11,413 nucleotides of DNA, from NCBI GenBank assembly GCA_937889855.1, contig CALBYK010000020.1, forward strand, positions 1 to 11,413, given 5' to 3'. This document shows, one piece after another, positions 7,041 through 11,413 of this stretch (the stretch's first letter is position 1; the number at the start of each line of letters is the position of its first letter). The DNA is from an uncultured Prevotella sp. GTDB taxonomy: Bacteria > Bacteroidota > Bacteroidia > Bacteroidales > Bacteroidaceae. A program made the translations under genes and the position numbers. The notes beneath the pieces were generated by a model. That model had not been told where the DNA came from, did no database searches, and was given only the letters and a program-made list of their open reading frames with translations.

Positions 7041-7048
7041 CAAAATTA
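7041..7048 (-). promoter_or_regulatory. -7 box for cysS
   Basis: Minus-strand TAATTTTG followed by C matches TAnnTTTG and lies 35 nt before the start codon. No clear TTTG -33 box is visible. The site lies outside the MITE-like block at 7093-7620, so cysS probably kept its native promoter. Confidence 0.5.
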
Positions 7049-7291
7049 GCAAATATATTTGAGAGAAATGGATTAAGCGTCAATTTTCTGCATAACTGGG
7101 AGAGTGGGCGCCCTCGCCCTCGACAGGGATGAAACAAGAATTACCTGTACTTGGTGCCAATGCTACCAACACTTTGTAGTGTTGTTACCATACTGTGGTA
7201 ATGTTGTTATAATGAATTGGTATTACTGTTCTTTTGTGTCGTGGTAAGTGACACATTCTTTATTATTTGATTGCCAGTAGTGACGGATTGC

Positions 7292-7379
7292 GTGATGAAT
7301 GTGACGTTTTACGAGAAGAAGTGTCACAGCGTAAGTTGCTGGTAATGAATGTGTTTGTGCTAAAAGTGATGGATGTGAC
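7292..7379 (+). repeat. Direct repeats of GTGATGAATGTGAC type
   Basis: GTGATGAATGTGAC at 7292-7305 recurs as GTGATGGATGTGAC at 7366-7379 (13/14). A looser copy, GTAATGAATGTGTT, lies at 7342-7355, and an inverted relative, GTGACACATTC, at 7248-7258. They all lie inside the MITE-like block and could be protein-binding sites or leftovers of internal duplication. Confidence 0.5.
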
Positions 7380-7427
7380 AGATAAAAGCAAGAAAAAACA
7401 AAATAAAAAAAACGGCATTTATAATGT

Positions 7428-7462
7428 GGACTACCACTAAGCCAAAGACTTAGCGGTAGTTC
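7428..7462. repeat. 14-bp-arm hairpin inside the MITE-like block
   Basis: GGACTACCACTAAG at 7428-7441 pairs with CTTAGCGGTAGTTC at 7449-7462 with one mismatch and one G-T pair, around a 7-nt loop. It is the longest helix in the block. No poly-T run follows directly on either strand, so it is not a clear terminator. Confidence 0.55.
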
Positions 7463-7617
7463 ATTGAATGTTTTTTCTATGTGTCTTATGTATTCTCATC
7501 ACGCCAACAATTCGAAGTGCAATATTTTTGATTTTATCATTCAATTCAGCAAGAATTTATACATAGGGGCGTTCTGCTTTTCTTGCTTGTCGGGGGTGGT
7601 GGCGCCCCTTCTCCCAG

Positions 7618-8253
7618 TTATTGGATGATGTCGGCGAAGTCGTCAACGATGATGTCGGCTCCCGCTTCCTGTAGACTCTGGCGCGAGCCGTTGCCGTAGG
7701 TCACGCCGATGGTCATGCAGCCGGCATTGCGGCCCATTAGTATGTCGAAGTGGGTGTCGCCAATGACCACGGCATCCTCGGCCTTGAGGTTGAAGTGCTT
7801 CAGCGTCTTCGTTACGGGCTCAGCGTCGGGCTTGGCGTGGCGCACGTCCTCGGCGGCGATGATGAAGGTGATGATGTCGTCCAGCTTAAAGCCCTTGATG
7901 AAGTCGGCAGCCGACTTGTAGCCACGGCTTGTGGCGATGGTGACGATGCTGCCACGGTCGTGAAGGAGGCGTATGGTGTCTGCCACGTGTGGAAACATCG
8001 GCACGCCTATCTCGCGGTTAACGTCGTCGAAGATGCGGCGGTAGGTCTCGGTGCATACGGCAGCCTTCTCCTCGTCCATAGGCTCGAGCACGGGGAACGC
8101 CTTCATGAGCGGCAGTCCGATGGTGTCGGCAATTTCCTTGTCGCTGTGCTGCGGCAGGTGCATGGCGTCGAGCGTGCGGTGGAAAGTGTTGAGAATGACG
8201 GGGCGTGTGTCGGCGATAGTGCCGTCGAAGTCGAGTATTATTATTTTCTTCAT
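7618..8253 (-). CDS. HAD-superfamily phosphatase, phosphoglycolate phosphatase-like
   Basis: A 211-residue haloacid-dehalogenase hydrolase of subfamily IA. Motif I is DFDGT, with nucleophile D8 and acid/base D10. Motif II is around T108-S109 (IATSRG), motif III is K141 (HAKPD), and motif IV is GDTHFDI with D166 and D170 as Mg ligands. Residues about 15-80 form the alpha-helical cap. The pattern is closest to Gph/PGPase-like enzymes that dephosphorylate phosphoglycolate or similar small phosphates. Substrate assignment within this superfamily is unreliable, so I give no symbol. The ATG at 8253 follows AAGAAGAA, and a -7 box lies 41 nt upstream. The stop TAA is the first three bases of the right inverted repeat of the MITE-like block. 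Joining the flanks at the TA would add Tyr-Ala-Glu-Asn before a TGA, so the present end may be slightly shortened. Confidence 0.88.
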   Translation of the reverse strand: MKKIIILDFDGTIADTRPVILNTFHRTLDAMHLPQHSDKEIADTIGLPLMKAFPVLEPMDEEKAAVCTETYRRIFDDVNREIGVPMFPHVADTIRLLHDRGSIVTIATSRGYKSAADFIKGFKLDDIITFIIAAEDVRHAKPDAEPVTKTLKHFNLKAEDAVVIGDTHFDILMGRNAGCMTIGVTYGNGSRQSLQEAGADIIVDDFADIIQ

Positions 8254-8294
8254 TTCTTCTTGATAAGATTGTTTACTTTTTGTTTTGTTATTTG

Positions 8295-8324
8295 CAAAGG
8301 TAACAAAAAAGGGGCATACTCCAA
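8295..8324 (-). promoter_or_regulatory. Promoter of the HAD phosphatase gene
   Basis: Minus-strand TACCTTTG (8295-8302, followed by C) is an exact -7 match. TTGG at 8321-8324 lies 18 nt upstream as a partial -33 element. The promoter overlaps the hairpin at 8308-8341. Confidence 0.6.
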
Positions 8325-8341
8325 GCGGGACACGCCCTTTT
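8308..8341. terminator. Terminator-like hairpin overlapping the phosphatase promoter
   Basis: AAAGGGGC at 8308-8315 pairs with GCCCTTTT at 8334-8341 (8 bp including one G-T) around an 18-nt loop. On the minus strand it is followed by a T6 run, so it could stop transcripts arriving from the accessory region before the phosphatase gene. No plus-strand gene precedes it. Confidence 0.45.
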
Positions 8342-8375
8342 ATATAGTCTTTGAGTTTTAGAAGTTGTCTTTGTT

Positions 8376-8404
8376 GTCATGTGATATCTTTGGATATCCA
8401 TGAC
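8376..8404. repeat. Near-perfect 12-bp palindrome with nested outer arms
   Basis: GTCATG, a single unpaired T, and GATATC (8376-8388) face GATATC-CATGAC (8393-8404) across a TTTG loop. A further inverted pair, TTTGAGT at 8350-8356 and ACTCAAA at 8403-8409, encloses and overlaps it. It lies in the gap between the phosphatase promoter and the candidate small RNA. An operator or an RNA hairpin is possible. Confidence 0.55.
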
Positions 8405-8414
8405 TCAAACAGTT

Positions 8415-8435
8415 TGTTTACGCATTGTTTACGCA
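8415..8435 (+). repeat. Tandem repeat of TGTTTACGCA
   Basis: TGTTTACGCA occurs at 8415-8424 and again at 8426-8435, an 11-bp period of about one helical turn. It follows directly after the palindrome at 8376-8404, so both could belong to one protein-binding region. The rest of 8436-8516 is AT-rich with nothing else recognised. Confidence 0.45.
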
Positions 8436-8516
8436 GAACAATAGATTTATTGGAGCTATAATTACAGTTGTCATGGAATCCATAAAAGTTAAAATTCTAA
8501 ATTACGCCCAAATTTC

Positions 8517-8548
8517 TTTGGAATATCAAACAAAAGATATTACCTTTG
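8517..8548 (+). promoter_or_regulatory. Consensus Bacteroidetes promoter driving a candidate small RNA
   Basis: TTTG at 8517-8520, a 20-nt spacer, then TACCTTTG at 8541-8548 followed by C. Both elements and the spacing match the Bacteroidetes primary-sigma consensus exactly. It is the best promoter in the window. No plus-strand reading frame follows it, only a terminator about 70 nt on. Confidence 0.7.
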
Positions 8549-8549
8549 C

Positions 8550-8620
8550 AACGCTCATCTATAGTTAGAAAGAGTTTCGAGACCCGATTGCCTTTGATGC
8601 ATCTCGGGTCTTGCGTTTTT
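8550..8620 (+). ncRNA. Candidate small non-coding RNA of about 70 nt
   Basis: This is the stretch between the consensus promoter and an intrinsic terminator; no start codon with a usable frame is seen. A closing stem can form between AACGC at 8550-8554 and GCGTT at 8613-8617. Inside it is the terminator hairpin (GACCCGA at 8581-8587, TCGGGTC at 8604-8610). About 25 nt of AT-rich sequence (8555-8579) stays mostly single-stranded and could pair with targets. I recognise no known RNA family. It could also be a leader whose downstream gene was lost when the adjoining accessory remnant arrived. Confidence 0.5.
8581..8620 (+). terminator. Intrinsic terminator of the candidate small RNA
   Basis: A seven-base GC-rich stem, GACCCGA/TCGGGTC, with additional outer pairs and a 16-nt loop. 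It is followed by TTGCGTTTTT. The T-run also forms part of the stop codon of the opposing minus-strand gene at 8619. Confidence 0.75.
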
Positions 8621-8978
8621 ATATGGGTGTAGAATTTCTCTTTTTCATCTTCTTTAAAAGAGCCTTTTCCCCATAATCTTTATTAAGATGATATGCGGTA
8701 AGAAGGTAGAACGCATTCGTTCTTTGTTGCTCCAAAACTATGACATATTTTTCAACTTTATCGTAAATGTACGTCTTTTTGACTTTACGTTTTTTTGTAT
8801 CTCTCTCTTCTACCGTAAACACATCTATGTTTGAAGGCGTTTTTTCCTTAATATGATGGTTTATCCAATGCAATCTCTGAGATCGTGCGACCTCAAATAC
8901 ACGCTTGGGATATTTCGTACCATCTTCGCACTCCACCATAATTTCTTCACAAGTCAAATGCTTAAATAGTCGTCCCAT
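8619..8978 (-). CDS. Small nuclease-like protein of phage/toxin type (PBECR-like), tentative
   Basis: A 119-residue soluble basic protein. The central and C-terminal parts carry ARSQRLHWINHHI near 31-43 and a strand-rich segment, KYVIVLEQQRTNAFYLLTAYHL, near 77-98. This recalls the phage Barnase-EndoU-ColicinE5/D-RelE-like nuclease group found in phage polyvalent proteins and toxins. I remember the pattern but cannot verify it. H37, H41 and H42 would be candidates for catalysis. The ATG at 8978 is preceded by AAGGAG with 8 nt spacing, a Shine-Dalgarno site unusual for this genome. The gene is AT-rich compared with its neighbours, suggesting transfer. The last residues (NSTPI) may come from junction sequence, as the stop overlaps the small RNA terminator. 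The same frame stays open upstream except for a TGA at 9033-9035, so this may be the surviving part of a longer protein. Confidence 0.55.
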   Translation of the reverse strand: MGRLFKHLTCEEIMVECEDGTKYPKRVFEVARSQRLHWINHHIKEKTPSNIDVFTVEERDTKKRKVKKTYIYDKVEKYVIVLEQQRTNAFYLLTAYHLNKDYGEKALLKKMKKRNSTPI

Positions 8979-9376
8979 ATCAGCTTCTCCTTGTGCTTTT
9001 ATCGGATAAATACGCCAATTGTGGATTAAAGTTCATACCTTTGCTTTCGCTATGCATTTAGGGCAAGCCATGACCGTGATGGTGCTCTTCCTAATTATTT
9101 GAGGAAAGTGAGTTTGCCTAACCTTCGTAGAAGGGTTATTCTATTCCGTGAATCGTTGTGTAAGGGGAGTGCCAGTCGGAAAGCACATGGAATAAATCTT
9201 ACATGAAAGTCACTTCAGGGGTTGAGACCGATTAGCATTCAGCGACAGAAGAGGAAAAGATTGCACCGCTGTATATAATGACTTTGCGTATCCATGCATT
9301 CATCAAGAACGAGTCATTATATACAGTGTTTTGTGTATGTATGCCTCACATCGCAAGATTTCTGTAAAGCAGAGGT
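8979..9376. other. Decayed accessory sequence without an intact gene
   Basis: No intact gene is seen. On the minus strand, in frame with the nuclease-like gene, a protein-like stretch (MACPKCIAKAKV at about 9036-9071) precedes a TGA. Further upstream that frame is interrupted by a TAG and another TGA. This may be eroded coding sequence. A 25-codon frame in another register (9057 down to 8980) is possible but unsupported. The segment also holds the inverted repeat at 9269-9326 and ends where integrase similarity begins. Confidence 0.4.
9269..9326. repeat. Perfect 15-bp inverted repeat near the integrase remnant
   Basis: CTGTATATAATGACT at 9269-9283 is matched exactly by AGTCATTATATACAG at 9312-9326, with a 28-nt spacer. 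Such arms fit recombinase arm or core sites, a transposon end, or a stem-loop. No poly-T follows. Its position 51 bp before the integrase remnant suggests a mobile-element origin. Confidence 0.6.
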
Positions 9377-9715
9377 ATGTTGGATGGTATTGTTGGCAAG
9401 GGAGGAACGCTTGATGGAAAGATAAGCGATACCACCGCTGGCATATATCTTCGTTGTTGCCGTGCCGTATGGAACCGCTGTGTTCGTGAAGGCTATCTAA
9501 AAGACGTGCCTTATCCGTTTTCAAGCAAGAAAGAAAAGGGGCTTGTTAGCATACCTAAGAGTGCGAAGCGTAGACAAAGTTATCTCAACGTAGAACAGAT
9601 GACAGAACTTTACAATCTGTTTATCTCCAAGAACTACACTGCACAATGGTCGGAAGAATATACTAAGCGAGCACATTTCGATTTTTTATTTTTTGCATCG
9701 TATGTAGATTTGTAA
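9377..9715 (+). pseudogene. Truncated tyrosine recombinase (integrase) fragment
   Basis: 112 codons resembling the middle of Bacteroidetes phage-type integrases. The SAM-like core-binding domain is recognisable in GKISDTTAGIYLRCCRAVWNRC at 14-35, YPFSSKKEKGLVSIPKSAKR at 46-65, and LNVEQMTELYNLF at 70-82. The following WSEEYTKRAHFDFLFFASY starts the catalytic domain. The frame then ends abruptly (VDL, stop), before any of the catalytic Arg-Lys-His-Arg-His-Tyr residues. The normal N-terminal arm-binding domain is also missing; a stop lies four codons before the ATG. Both ends are lost, so it cannot be an active recombinase. It could conceivably still bind DNA. It marks a former integrative element. 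Confidence 0.8.
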
Positions 9716-9729
9716 AACGTATTAGAGGT

Positions 9730-9769
9730 AAAAAGCCTCGATGAGAAATTCTTTCCATCGAGGCTTTTT
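9730..9769. terminator. Bidirectional intrinsic terminator
   Basis: AAAAAGCCTCGATG at 9730-9743 pairs perfectly with CATCGAGGCTTTTT at 9756-9769 around a 12-nt loop, with T-runs on both strands. It lies between the integrase remnant (plus) and the lipoprotein operon (minus) and would terminate both. Confidence 0.9.
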
Positions 9770-9816
9770 ATAATATTTTGTTATCTGCTAAATAGTAATT
9801 GTTGTGTGTCACATGT

Positions 9817-10488
9817 TTATTTCACAGTTGCTTTAACGAACTTTTTACCAGCAGGATTTTTGGCATCTTTTTCGTAAGAATCGGAATATTTACCAGCCGG
9901 CAAATCTGACAATACGAATGCGTTGCATTTTCTTCCTGCTATGACCTTGTCTGTGGCAGCTGTGTTGATAGCAGTTGCTATGAGGCCAGCTATGGCTCCG
10001 AATCCACCGTTGCCACCATTTACACTGGTGTCAACTTTGATGTTGCCTTCGCGTGTGTAAAGCGTTTGTCCTGTCTTGGTAGAGCGAAGGATGTACTCTA
10101 CATCAACTGTCAGCTTTCCGCCTACGTTGCTACGTTTCCAGTCTTTGATAATTGTAAACATTGCCGCATCGGCACCCAGCACCCTGCGGAAAGTCGAGAG
10201 GTCGGCTTCAAGGAAGTTTTCCGCATCATACGCACTTTCTTGCTGGAACATCTCCATCGTCAGATATGGAGAAAATACATAATAACCCTTCTCGCACAGA
10301 GGGAGATACATGGTTGTGTAAAAATAGTCTTTTGCCTCTGCATGTGTGGTTTGGTTTATAGGAGGCATGATGGCAATCGTGACCGGTTTTTCTTCGTACA
10401 TGGCCGGATATTGCTCACCCATCGTCTTTGTTGACGAGCAAGACACAACGACAATAGCCGTCAGTAAAAGCGTTAGTATCCCTTTCAT
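9817..10488 (-). CDS. GNA1162/DUF799-family lipoprotein
   Basis: A 223-residue lipoprotein. The signal peptide ends in VVSC with lipidated C17, followed by SSTK. The mature part contains PVTIAIMPPINQTTHAEAKDYFYTTMYLPLCEKGYYVFSPYLTMEMFQ, typical of the GNA1162 (DUF799) family. Its fold resembles periplasmic TolB-N or CsgG-like nucleotide-binding-fold domains, according to published structural work on the Neisseria protein. Family members are thought to take part in a trans-envelope assembly or secretion complex together with a DUF4810 lipoprotein and a CsgG-like pore; direct function is unproven. The start overlaps the upstream stop as ATGA, indicating translational coupling. It is the last gene of the operon, followed by the terminator at 9730-9769. 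Confidence 0.8.
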   Translation of the reverse strand: MKGILTLLLTAIVVVSCSSTKTMGEQYPAMYEEKPVTIAIMPPINQTTHAEAKDYFYTTMYLPLCEKGYYVFSPYLTMEMFQQESAYDAENFLEADLSTFRRVLGADAAMFTIIKDWKRSNVGGKLTVDVEYILRSTKTGQTLYTREGNIKVDTSVNGGNGGFGAIAGLIATAINTAATDKVIAGRKCNAFVLSDLPAGKYSDSYEKDAKNPAGKKFVKATVK

Positions 10489-10829
10489 TTCTCTAACTGT
10501 TTAATGATTCGTGAAATATAAGACTCAGACTCGGGGTAAACCTTGATTTCCTGTTTGAGATAGTTCAATTCCTCCTCTTTCTTTCCGCCCATATAAAGAG
10601 CGTATCCGTACTCTGCATAAAGTCCCGGTGGGACGACTTTACGCGTACCTTTTTGTTTTTGGATGAGTTTGAGATACTGATCCATCATCTTCACTTTCAA
10701 CTCATCTGTACGTTTTTTGTTGTACTGGTAGGTAGCGTCCTCGTAGTCGTACCATGAATACAAAGACTTGGTTGAGCTGCATGAGGCTAAAAGCCCTATC
10801 ACTGCTGCTGACAAAATTAACTTTTTCAT
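10485..10829 (-). CDS. DUF4810-family lipoprotein
   Basis: A 114-residue lipoprotein with lipobox LASC and lipidated C17. The mature region begins SSTKSLYSWYDYEDATYQYNKK, the hallmark of DUF4810. It continues with helical sequence carrying a TPR-like feel (GLYAEYGYALYMGGKKEEELNYLKQEIKVYPES at about 68-100). In Neisseria and other bacteria this family sits beside GNA1162 and a CsgG-type protein. Here it shares one base with the upstream stop (TAATG) and four with the downstream start (ATGA), so all three genes are translated as a unit. Presumed periplasm-facing membrane lipoprotein; molecular role unknown. Confidence 0.8.
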   Translation of the reverse strand: MKKLILSAAVIGLLASCSSTKSLYSWYDYEDATYQYNKKRTDELKVKMMDQYLKLIQKQKGTRKVVPPGLYAEYGYALYMGGKKEEELNYLKQEIKVYPESESYISRIIKQLEK

Positions 10830-11167
10830 TATGGCAACATTATCTGTTTAACTTCCTGGGTTGACACGAAAATCTTCTTTTGGTAGATGTTCTTACCATC
10901 ATAAGATACTGTTAGATTTCTTGTTCCTACAGCAATTCCGTATTGAGAGCCACGTCTGTTGGCTTTTGAACTCTTTATAACTTTTGCTTCAAACGGAGCA
11001 TTGTTGTCAATTTTCACTACAACGCTTTTCCCTGCATACTCGTTTGAACTGACAAACAAAAGATATGCAATGTCTTCTTTTCCACTTTCTTGTGCAACTG
11101 GAAGGTGGGCGCGGCATCCAATCAACAAGAGAGGAATGACGAACAACACGATTAGTAACTTTTTCAT
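10829..11167 (-). CDS. Small lipoprotein, first gene of the DUF4810-GNA1162 operon
   Basis: A 112-residue lipoprotein with signal sequence and lipobox LIGC (C18). The mature part is all-beta: AYLLFVSSNEYAGKSVVVKID, then a basic turn (SSKANRRGSQYGI), then LTVSYDGKNIYQKKIFVSTQEVKQIMLP. This resembles a PEGA-like or carboxypeptidase-regulatory beta-sandwich, judged only from pattern. It occupies the place where a CsgG-like gene sits in the related Neisseria cluster, but it is far too short to be one. The ATG follows an AT-rich leader. No clear promoter is seen; a near-consensus box with one extra base (TACAATTTG) lies about 16 nt upstream on the minus strand. Confidence 0.75.
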   Translation of the reverse strand: MKKLLIVLFVIPLLLIGCRAHLPVAQESGKEDIAYLLFVSSNEYAGKSVVVKIDNNAPFEAKVIKSSKANRRGSQYGIAVGTRNLTVSYDGKNIYQKKIFVSTQEVKQIMLP

Positions 11168-11413
11168 CGTATATTAATTTTCAAATTGTAACTTTGTATA
11201 AATATTCAACATCAAGTGTGGATTAAGACCGATTTTTCGTTGGTCATAAAGACTGTATAAAATGTTCCGCCCCCACACTTCTTACATCAGAAACCGGATA
11301 GCTCATTGGGCACAGACCCCGTATTTTGCGATGATGGCTCACGATGTTTGATGTTGTCTTAACCCGTTGGCGGAATTAATTTAGTGCATACTTAATTCTG
11401 CCAATTGGCTTAT
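11168..11413. other. Right-edge region with no supported gene
   Basis: No complete gene is visible. On the minus strand one frame stays open for about 45 codons (including CPMSYPVSDVRSVGAEHF) to a TGA near 11249. A second frame continues with YDQRKIGLNPHL to a TAA just upstream of the lipoprotein start. Both read like protein, but neither has a good start or context; they could be leader peptides, eroded coding sequence or chance. The region ends with the inverted repeat at 11367-11404. Confidence 0.4.
11367..11404. repeat. 13-bp-arm inverted repeat at the right edge
   Basis: TTGGCGGAATTAA at 11367-11379 faces TTAATTCTGCCAA at 11392-11404 with one G-T pair and a 12-nt loop. It is followed by CCAATTGG, itself a palindrome (11401-11408). 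It could be a hairpin terminator or operator for a gene beyond the window; no poly-T is visible. Confidence 0.5.

Larger units (their letters stand above)
7093..7620. mobile_element. MITE-like non-coding element with terminal inverted repeats
   Basis: A 528-bp block without any sizeable reading frame. The left end reads TAACTGGGAGAGTGGGCGCC at 7093-7112. The reverse complement of the right end (7601-7620) reads TAACTGGGAGAAGGGGCGCC, 18/20 identical, and weaker similarity (the CGACA core) continues to about 40 bp. The outermost TA on each side fits duplication of a TA target, as for IS630/Tc1-type elements. The interior holds a run of hairpins: 7167-7184, 7185-7201, 7235-7255, 7300-7328, 7428-7462, and a 7-bp stem across 7564-7609. 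It has no transposase and would need one in trans. An alternative is two inverted copies of a REP-like repeat that are not a single element. The right end overlaps the phosphatase stop codon. Confidence 0.55.

Noticed and set aside
7292..7379. Repeats considered as a CRISPR array
   Set aside because: The units are 14 bp, imperfect and irregularly spaced, with no cas genes nearby.
8550..8620. tRNA-like appearance (GTTTCGAGACC resembles a T-loop, length about 71 nt)
   Set aside because: There is no acceptor stem of seven pairs, D-arm or anticodon arm. The 3' stem is a terminator followed by a T-run.
8980..9057. 25-codon minus-strand frame ending just before the nuclease-like gene
   Set aside because: It is short, has no clear ribosome site at its first ATG, and overlaps a better-reading frame. 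It might be a leader peptide but cannot be supported.
11189..11196. Plus-strand TAACTTTG resembling a -7 box
   Set aside because: There is no -33 element at the proper spacing and no plus-strand gene follows inside the window.

Overview
This window looks like a chromosomal segment from a Bacteroidales bacterium, most likely Prevotella/Segatella-like. The evidence is three-fold. The protein families point that way: a GNAT-nitrilase fusion, an anaerobic sulfatase maturase, a small outer-membrane beta-barrel, and a GNA1162/DUF4810 lipoprotein set. Several genes are preceded by the Bacteroidetes-type -7 box TAnnTTTG. Start codons follow A-rich leaders rather than strong Shine-Dalgarno sites. The species call is an inference; no rRNA or marker phylogeny is possible here.

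Left part (1-4163): three minus-strand genes. A radical-SAM sulfatase maturase has its own promoter. A SpoU/TrmH-type RNA methyltransferase, also with its own -7 box, probably reads on into a two-domain GNAT plus carbon-nitrogen hydrolase protein. The intergenic spaces hold a REP-like palindrome and two large hairpins that share a 13-base word.

Middle (4164-8253): a secreted outer-membrane beta-barrel gene on the plus strand has a promoter, a roughly 95-nt leader and a strong terminator. It faces the minus-strand pair cysS (cysteinyl-tRNA synthetase) and a sirtuin deacylase. Upstream of cysS lies a 528-bp non-coding block bounded by imperfect inverted repeats, which I interpret as a MITE-like element with a TA target. 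It abuts the 3' end of a HAD phosphatase gene and appears to provide that gene's stop codon.

Right of the phosphatase (8254-9816): a structured intergenic zone contains an excellent Bacteroidetes promoter followed about 70 nt later by an intrinsic terminator, a candidate small RNA. It abuts a short AT-rich accessory remnant, consisting of a small nuclease-like protein gene, decayed sequence with a 15-bp inverted repeat, and a truncated tyrosine integrase.

Right end (9817-11167): a tightly overlapping minus-strand operon of three lipoproteins, the last two of the DUF4810 and GNA1162/DUF799 families. In other bacteria these accompany a CsgG-like outer-membrane pore. No CsgG gene is inside the window; it could lie beyond the right edge.

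The most novel-looking items are the MITE-like block and its effect on the phosphatase gene, the candidate sRNA at the edge of the decayed island, the dispersed palindromes, and the lipoprotein operon.
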